Positions 36,291 through 41,044 of a stretch of DNA of 41,044 bases are shown here, piece after piece. The position numbers and the translations under genes are program-made. A model generated the notes under the pieces. That model saw nothing but the letters and a program-made list of their open reading frames with translations. It searched no databases and was not told the origin of the DNA. Location of the stretch: NCBI GenBank assembly GCA_030148805.1, contig JASBSS010000002.1, positions 1 to 41,044 of the forward strand, given 5' to 3'. Positions within the stretch are counted from its first letter, which is position 1, and the number at the start of each line of letters is the position of its first letter. Source of the stretch: Thiogranum sp. Lineage in GTDB: Bacteria; Pseudomonadota; Gammaproteobacteria; DSM-19610.

Positions 36291-37226
36291 ATGAATAGTA
36301 CTTTTGTAAAAGTTGTCGAAGTTTGGATTCCGGATCGTACCCGCACCCGGTTGGAATTGGGCGCGGGTCTGTATGGCGAGTACCAGGCGTTTCGTCAGGT
36401 CAGCGAGCTGAAACAGTTCCATTACAACGACGGTCTGCCAGGGCGCGCCTGGGCCGGGGGCAAACCCGTGGTGTTGACGCAATTCGATCAGTCCTACTTT
36501 CGTCGCACCGACGCGGCGCGTCAGATCGGTTTGAGCGCGGGCATTGCCATCCCGATCTTCGCCGGCAGCTTCCTGCTCGCCGTGGTGGTATTTCTCTGTG
36601 GCGACGACGAAGCGCACGCCGGCGCCATCGAAGTCTGGGGGCAGAACCCGTTGATCAAGGACGAAATGACGTTGATCGACGGTTATTTCGGCACCCTCAG
36701 GGAGTTCGAGTCGGCGTCGCGCAAGATCCACATGGGCCGGGGTCAGGGTCTGCCCGGCGGCGTGTGGGAAAAGCGCATGCCGATGTTGATCAACGACCTC
36801 GGCGGTGCAGGACAATTCCTACGCGCACGCAATGCGCAACAGGCGGGCATGACCACCGGCCTGGCGATTCCCCACATTCGCAGCGCGGATGAAGTGTATG
36901 CGGTGACGTTTCTGTCGGCGCGCGAGACACCGATAGCCCGGCGGTTTGAAATCTGGGTGCCGGCCGGCGGCGGCCTGAGTTTCGAGGCCGGGCATTGTGA
37001 TCAGGATCCCGATCTGGAGCTGGGTCATTGCAGCTCGCGGATCGGCAAGGGCGAAGGGACCATCGGTCGGGTCTGGCTCACGGGCGTGCCCGCTTTATGC
37101 GAGAATCTGCAGCAGGATACCTCGGTAGCCGGTCAGTTGGCCCAACTGGCGGGGCTCGACAGCATGCTGGCGATGCCGGTGATCGAACAAGGTCTGCTCA
37201 AGGCGGTGGTGGCGCTGTATCTGTAA
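36291..37226 (+). CDS. Protein of three tandem GAF-like repeats without output domain
   Basis: The 311-residue cytosolic product is built almost entirely of three related repeats: about 8-103, 113-209 and 218-311. Each starts with an E-[VI]-W strand (VEVWIP, IEVWGQ, FEIWVP), has a middle motif (DGLPGRAWAGGKPV, QGLPGGVWEKRMPM, EGTIGRVWLTGVPA), and ends with a hydrophobic strand pair (GLSAGIAIPIF...VVVFL, GMTTGLAIPHI...AVTFL, GLDSMLAMPVI...AVVALYL). This is the GAF-domain pattern. No histidine kinase, GGDEF, EAL, phosphatase or DNA-binding part is present. It ends seven bases from the convergent mobA gene. Ligands and partner are unknown. Confidence 0.82.
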   Translation: MNSTFVKVVEVWIPDRTRTRLELGAGLYGEYQAFRQVSELKQFHYNDGLPGRAWAGGKPVVLTQFDQSYFRRTDAARQIGLSAGIAIPIFAGSFLLAVVVFLCGDDEAHAGAIEVWGQNPLIKDEMTLIDGYFGTLREFESASRKIHMGRGQGLPGGVWEKRMPMLINDLGGAGQFLRARNAQQAGMTTGLAIPHIRSADEVYAVTFLSARETPIARRFEIWVPAGGGLSFEAGHCDQDPDLELGHCSSRIGKGEGTIGRVWLTGVPALCENLQQDTSVAGQLAQLAGLDSMLAMPVIEQGLLKAVVALYL

Positions 37227-37232
37227 CTGCGC

Positions 37233-37844
37233 TCAGGGGCGACCCAGCCGCAGTTTGGCTTGCTGCCAATCGGCCGGGGTGTTGAGATTGAAAAATGCCT
37301 CGGGCCAATCCGAACAATCGACCCGCGCCAGTTTCTGTTCCTGGTAGAAGTTCTCCGCTTTGCGCTCGCCGCTGGCCAGATAGCGCCGCAGCGCCGGCAG
37401 CAGGCGTGGCCGCAGGAGCGCGAAGACCGGCTGCGCGCGTCGCTGGTAGGTGGCGATGCTGGCGTCGCTGTCCGTCTCCTCCAGCGCGGCGAGCAGCCGG
37501 GAAGGGAGCGCGGCGGGGAGAAAGGGGCAATCGCAGGGCACGCTCAGCAAATACTCGCCTTGACAGTGTGGCAGCGCGCTGGCGACGCCCGCCAACGGCC
37601 CCTGGTAGCCGCTTTGCGCGTCACTGACGACCGTCACGCCGTAGCGCCGATAGGTGTCGAGGTTACGGTTGGCACTGATCAACAGCTGCTGCACCCGCGG
37701 CTGGAGGACCTCGAGAACGTATTCGATCAAGGGCCGGCCGTCGAACTCGAGCAAGCCCTTGTCCTGCCCGCCCATGCGGCGGCCGGCGCCACCGGCGAGA
37801 ACGACCGCGCTCAGCGGCAGCCGTCCGCGCTCAGCGGGGCGCAT
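37233..37844 (-). CDS. mobA: Molybdenum cofactor guanylyltransferase
   Basis: MobA attaches GMP to molybdopterin to make the bis-MGD cofactor of DMSO-reductase-type enzymes, in the cytosol. The product has the nucleotide-binding VVLAGGAGRRMGGQDKGLLEFDGRPLIEYVLEVL (start of the Rossmann-like fold), SANRNLDTY, SDAQSGYQGPLAGVASAL, and the metal-site CDCPFLP. I chose ATG 37844 (203 residues), close to the E. coli length; TTG 37877 is a possible alternative with GGGAGGG upstream and 11 extra residues. It converges on the triple-GAF gene. Confidence 0.93.
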   Translation of the reverse strand: MRPAERGRLPLSAVVLAGGAGRRMGGQDKGLLEFDGRPLIEYVLEVLQPRVQQLLISANRNLDTYRRYGVTVVSDAQSGYQGPLAGVASALPHCQGEYLLSVPCDCPFLPAALPSRLLAALEETDSDASIATYQRRAQPVFALLRPRLLPALRRYLASGERKAENFYQEQKLARVDCSDWPEAFFNLNTPADWQQAKLRLGRP

Positions 37845-37956
37845 CGATCCTGCCGCGGTGAACGCGCCACTTGCCAACCCTTGTCCCTCCCGTGGGCCAC
37901 TCCCGAAAGGGTGACTATAACCGGCTGTCGCGGCGCTGCCTATCCGCGCGCGCTTA

Positions 37957-37984
37957 TTGCATGCGCCGCTTGGACAGGGATAAT
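37957..37984 (+). promoter_or_regulatory. Candidate promoter for the pqi operon
   Basis: TTGCAT (37957-37962), 16 bases, GATAAT (37979-37984) fits sigma-70. Initiation near 37991 coincides with the first ATG of the operon. An alternative is a normal leader, using AGGGA at 37976-37980 with a long ten-base spacing. Confidence 0.5.
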
Positions 37985-37990
37985 CTTCCT

Positions 37991-38641
37991 ATGAGCGAGT
38001 CAGAGCGGGCAGGAGAGAAGACCGGCGGCGAACCGGTGGCGTGTCACGAATGCGACGCGCTCCAGTGTCTGCCGCTATTGGGGCGCGGACAGATCGCGCG
38101 CTGCCACGTCTGTCACGCCAAGCTGCTGCGCGTGCCCCGCGGCGGCCTCGATCGTCCGATCGCGCTTTTCAGCGCGGCACTCATTCTGCTGCTGGTGGCC
38201 AACAGCCTGCCGTTCATGACGCTGGACATTCAGGGGCGACGCGCGATCACCACCATTTTCGGCGCCTCGCAGGCCTTATACGAAGCCGGCATGGGCGGCC
38301 TGGCCCTGGCGGTGTTCCTCACCAGCATCGCCGTGCCCGCGCTGTTGATCCTAAGCAGTTTGTACGTCTTGCTCGATATCCGCTTCGCGCTGTCGCTGCC
38401 GGGGGTGCGGGTGGCGCTGTCGTGGATTAGCCACCTGCAGCCCTGGGGGATGCTCGATGTCTTCATGCTCGGGGTGCTGGTCGCCTTTGTCAAACTCGGC
38501 GACACGGCGCGCATGCATGTGGGAGTGGCGCTGATCGCCTACGCCGGGCTGATCGTCCTGTCGGCGGCGGCTTCGGCCGCCTTTGAACCGGGATATCTGT
38601 GGCGTCGTCTCCGGCGCCAGCGGGCCAGGCGTGCGCGCTAG
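37991..38641 (+). CDS. pqiA: Paraquat-inducible protein A, N-terminal-half type
   Basis: PqiA is an inner-membrane partner of the PqiB/PqiC MCE system, which links the inner and outer membranes in lipid or envelope transport. The 216-residue product has a zinc ribbon (ACHEC at about 18-21 and CHVC at about 38-41) and four membrane helices (about 57-77, 100-125, 150-170, 180-200). It equals one of the two repeats of E. coli PqiA, which is about 417 residues. The second repeat is encoded by the next gene, whose GTG start overlaps this stop by 11 bases. ATG 37991 is the chosen start. Confidence 0.88.
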   Translation: MSESERAGEKTGGEPVACHECDALQCLPLLGRGQIARCHVCHAKLLRVPRGGLDRPIALFSAALILLLVANSLPFMTLDIQGRRAITTIFGASQALYEAGMGGLALAVFLTSIAVPALLILSSLYVLLDIRFALSLPGVRVALSWISHLQPWGMLDVFMLGVLVAFVKLGDTARMHVGVALIAYAGLIVLSAAASAAFEPGYLWRRLRRQRARRAR

Positions 38642-39257
38642 GGACTTCCAACTGGCGAGCTGCCGCACCTGCGGGTTGCTGCAGCGGCTGCCGGCGACGC
38701 GCGGGCACTGCCCGCGGTGCGGCTCCACGGTGCGCCTGCGCAAACTCGACAGCGTCCAGCTGACCTGGACTTTTCTGCTCACCGCGGCGATCGCCTATCT
38801 GCCGGCGAACCTCTATCCGGTGATGACCGTGGTCTCGCTGGGTCGAACGCAGTCCGATACCATCATCAGCGGCGTGTACTATCTGTTGCTGCATGGCGAC
38901 TGGCCGCTGGCCCTGATCGTCTTCGTCGCCAGCGTGCTGGTCCCGCTGGTGAAGATCGTGGCCCTGACCTACCTGTTGTTGAGCGTCCAGCGGCGCTCCC
39001 CCTTGCGGCGCGCCCAGCGCACCCGCCTGTATCGGCTGATCGAATTGGTGGGGCGTTGGTCGATGGTGGATATTTTTGTTGTCGCCCTGCTCGCGGCGTT
39101 GGTGCATGCCGGCGCGCTGGCCAGCATTCAGCCCGGCACCGGGGCCGTGGCCTTTACTGTTGTGGTTATATTGTCCATGCTGGCGGCGTTGAGTTTTGAT
39201 CCGCGCCTTATCTGGGACCACGAGGAAGACTATGACATCGCCGCCAGAGGATCATGA
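38631..39257 (+). CDS. pqiA: Paraquat-inducible protein A, C-terminal-half type
   Basis: The 208-residue product has a second zinc ribbon (SCRTC, then HCPRC) and about four membrane helices, with PANLYPVMTVVSLGR and HGDWPLALIVFVASVLVPLVKIVALTYLLLSV, as in the second repeat of PqiA. It therefore completes a split PqiA together with the gene upstream. I place the start at GTG 38631, overlapping the upstream stop, so translation is coupled. It overlaps the pqiB start by 26 bases. Both halves carry the metal-binding pairs. Confidence 0.88.
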   Translation: MRARDFQLASCRTCGLLQRLPATRGHCPRCGSTVRLRKLDSVQLTWTFLLTAAIAYLPANLYPVMTVVSLGRTQSDTIISGVYYLLLHGDWPLALIVFVASVLVPLVKIVALTYLLLSVQRRSPLRRAQRTRLYRLIELVGRWSMVDIFVVALLAALVHAGALASIQPGTGAVAFTVVVILSMLAALSFDPRLIWDHEEDYDIAARGS

Positions 39258-40896
39258 CCTGGAACGACTGCCGGAGGCGGTAGTCGATCCGCAACGTAGA
39301 AGGCTTTCGGCGGTCTGGCTGCTGCCGATCGTGGCGCTGTTGGCGGGTGTCTGGCTGTTGGTCAAAACGGTCTCCGAGCGCGGCCCCGACATTGTCGTCA
39401 GCTTCAAGACGGCCGAGGGTATCGAAGAAGGCCGGACTCCGGTGAAACTAAAAGATGTCAAAGTCGGCAGCGTGAAATCAGTGGCCTTCAGCCATGATCT
39501 GTCCGAGGTGCTCGTCACCATCAGTATGGTCAGGCAGGCCGAACCGTACCTGACCGACAAGACGCGCTTCTGGGTGGTCCGCCCGCGCCTGGGCGCCGGC
39601 GAGATTTCCGGTCTCGGCACCTTGGTCAGCGGCGCCTATATCGCTATCGATCCGAATGATACCGGCGCGGCGCAGCGAAGCTTTACCGGGTTGGAAAAAC
39701 CGCCCATCATCACCACCGACCGTAAAGGTACGCGTTACCGACTGAAGGCGGAAAAGGTCGGGTCGCTGACGGTGGGTACGCCGGTATACTTCCGCCAGAT
39801 TCCGGTGGGTGAAATCACCGACTACCGGCTCAGCGAGGACGAGAATTACGTCGATGTGGGCTTCTTTGTCGAGGCCCCGCACGACCGCTACATCACCGAC
39901 TCGACGCGTTTCTGGAACGCCAGCGGCATCAGCTTCTCGCTGAGCGCTTCGGGTGTGGAGGTGTCGCTGGAATCGATTGTCTCGCTGCTCAGCGGCGGCA
40001 TTGCCTTTGAGACCAGCAACTGGCGCAAGGAGTCGACGCCGGCCGAAGAAGGGCACCGGTTTACCCTCTACCCGAACCGGCAGGCCAGTCTGGAAGAGCC
40101 GATCACCGACGTCACCACCTTTGCGCTGCGCTTTGACAGTACGGTGCGCGGCCTGGAGGTGGGCGCGCCGGTCGAATACCGCGGTATCCGACTGGGTACG
40201 GTACAGGCCATCGAGCTGGGTTCGGACACTGACGGGGAACACATATTGGTACCGGTGGTGCTGGTGGATATCGAACCGCAACGACTCGAGGCCTACCGCA
40301 CCGTCGACGGCTCCAAGCAGGCCGGGCAGGACCTCGACGCGCTGATTAACGATCCGGTCAAGCGGGTGCGCAAACAGGTGGAGAAATATGGCCTGCGCGC
40401 ACGCCTGCAACCGGCCAACCTGATCACCGGCAAGCTGTTCGTCGATTTCGACTTTTATCCGGATGCACCGCCGGCGACGGTCGTCCACAACGGGGTTTAT
40501 CCCGAGGTGCCGACCATGCCCGGTTCCTTCGAAGGTATACTCGGAGGCATCCAGCAGTTGTTGAGCCGGCTGGAAAAAGCCAATTTAGAGCAGGCCATCG
40601 GCAATCTCAACGAACTGATGACCTCCACCAGCACCCTGATGGCGGTGCTGGCGAAAGACCTCCCGGGGCTCTCCGAGGATATGCACGCAACCCTCGCCAA
40701 TATGCGTGCTACCTTCGGTCAAGCGGAGGAGACGTTGCGTACCCTCGACAGCAGCGCCTCGCCGGACGGGGAGATGGCGGTGCAGTTGCAGGACACGTTA
40801 AAAGAGGTCGCGGCGGCGGCGCGTTCCATCCGCCTGATGACGGATTATCTGGAACGACATCCGGAATCTTTATTACGGGGCAAAGACACTCAGTGA
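39232..40896 (+). CDS. pqiB: MCE-domain intermembrane transport protein
   Basis: PqiB spans the periplasm as a tube of MCE rings anchored in the inner membrane. The 554-residue product has one N-terminal anchor (about 24-44, AVWLLPIVALLAGVWLLV) and three MCE domains: about 50-150 (IVVSFKTAEGIEEGRTPVKLKDVKVGSV), 165-260 (KVGSLTVGTPVYFRQIPVGEI) and 295-410 (STVRGLEVGAPVEYRGIRLGTV). A helical C-terminal part (about 440-540, LLSRLEKANLEQAIGNLNELM) likely forms a needle. This is the PqiB layout, not the seven-domain YebT form. ATG 39232 follows GAGGAAG. Confidence 0.92.
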   Translation: MTSPPEDHDLERLPEAVVDPQRRRLSAVWLLPIVALLAGVWLLVKTVSERGPDIVVSFKTAEGIEEGRTPVKLKDVKVGSVKSVAFSHDLSEVLVTISMVRQAEPYLTDKTRFWVVRPRLGAGEISGLGTLVSGAYIAIDPNDTGAAQRSFTGLEKPPIITTDRKGTRYRLKAEKVGSLTVGTPVYFRQIPVGEITDYRLSEDENYVDVGFFVEAPHDRYITDSTRFWNASGISFSLSASGVEVSLESIVSLLSGGIAFETSNWRKESTPAEEGHRFTLYPNRQASLEEPITDVTTFALRFDSTVRGLEVGAPVEYRGIRLGTVQAIELGSDTDGEHILVPVVLVDIEPQRLEAYRTVDGSKQAGQDLDALINDPVKRVRKQVEKYGLRARLQPANLITGKLFVDFDFYPDAPPATVVHNGVYPEVPTMPGSFEGILGGIQQLLSRLEKANLEQAIGNLNELMTSTSTLMAVLAKDLPGLSEDMHATLANMRATFGQAEETLRTLDSSASPDGEMAVQLQDTLKEVAAAARSIRLMTDYLERHPESLLRGKDTQ

Positions 40897-41044
40897 AGAT
40901 CACAACGGTACGCGTCATTCCGGGTTGGCTGCTGGCGGCGATCGTCCTGCAGACAGCCTGCAGCCTGGGCGGCGGGGGCAGGGCAGTGCACTACTACGCC
41001 CTGAGCCCGCTGCCCGGCACGCCCGTGCATCTGCGCGACGCGCC
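40893..41044 (+). CDS. pqiC: PqiC-like outer-membrane lipoprotein (3' end cut by window)
   Basis: Starts at GTG 40893, overlapping the pqiB stop (GTGA). About 50 residues are visible: an N-terminal hydrophobic signal (GWLLAAIVLQTACSLGG) with a lipoprotein-type cysteine at about residue 23, then AVHYYALSPLPG, the usual opening of PqiC/ABC-type auxiliary lipoproteins. The residue three before the cysteine is glutamine, which is unusual for a lipobox. The rest of the gene lies outside the window. Confidence 0.75.
   Translation, partial: MKITTVRVIPGWLLAAIVLQTACSLGGGGRAVHYYALSPLPGTPVHLRDA

Overview
The window looks like a GC-rich gammaproteobacterial chromosome, most plausibly a respiratory or sulfur-metabolising lineage near the Chromatiales/Ectothiorhodospiraceae. 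That placement is inferred from gene content: a complete-looking NADH:quinone oxidoreductase operon, an initiator tRNA, a Tat-exported high-potential iron-sulfur protein, cytochrome c', a DsrC-family protein, and MCE/Pqi envelope transport. No rRNA or species-diagnostic marker is present.

Layout. (1) 1-14168: nuoB (cut by the window edge) through nuoN, all on the + strand and tightly packed, encoding respiratory complex I. (2) 14200-14318: a strong promoter with a GC-rich discriminator drives an initiator tRNA-Met. (3) 14338-about 17500: a foreign, AT-richer block directly downstream of the tRNA. It holds a decayed tyrosine integrase, a zinc-ribbon protein of unknown function and a HipBA toxin-antitoxin pair with two matched operators, and it lies between two near-identical hairpin terminators. 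In many gammaproteobacteria rimP-nusA-infB would follow nuoN and this tRNA; they are not in the window. (4) 17600-21530: accessory genes of moderate GC: two SnoaL-like exported proteins (one truncated) divergent from a LysR regulator with paired palindromes, a MipA/OmpV outer-membrane protein, and a DUF2975 membrane protein with a small Cro/CI regulator.

(5) 21725-27202: a secreted beta-propeller, an HxlR regulator with AT-rich inverted repeats divergent from an SRPBCC protein, a glutathione S-transferase, a DGPF/YCII protein overlapping its ECF sigma factor, and a 61-residue protein. (6) 27463-33152: a redox-flavoured neighbourhood with a flavoprotein ending in a cysteine-rich tail, an unusual DsrC-like protein that lacks both redox cysteines and carries an extra N-terminal beta-type domain, cytochrome c', a diheme cytochrome c, PsiE, and a crp/fnr - SpoIIAA-like - HiPIP operon. 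(7) 33521-37844: a DUF1269-type membrane protein, a chemoreceptor, a protein made of three tandem GAF-like repeats, and mobA. (8) 37991-end: a pqi operon (PqiA split into two proteins, a three-MCE-domain PqiB, and the start of PqiC).

The most unusual items are the cysteine-less DsrC fusion, the tRNA-proximal island remnant with duplicated terminators and HipBA twin operators, the zinc-ribbon protein beside HipBA, and the triple-GAF protein with no output domain. No CRISPR array, insertion sequence or complete mobile element was seen.
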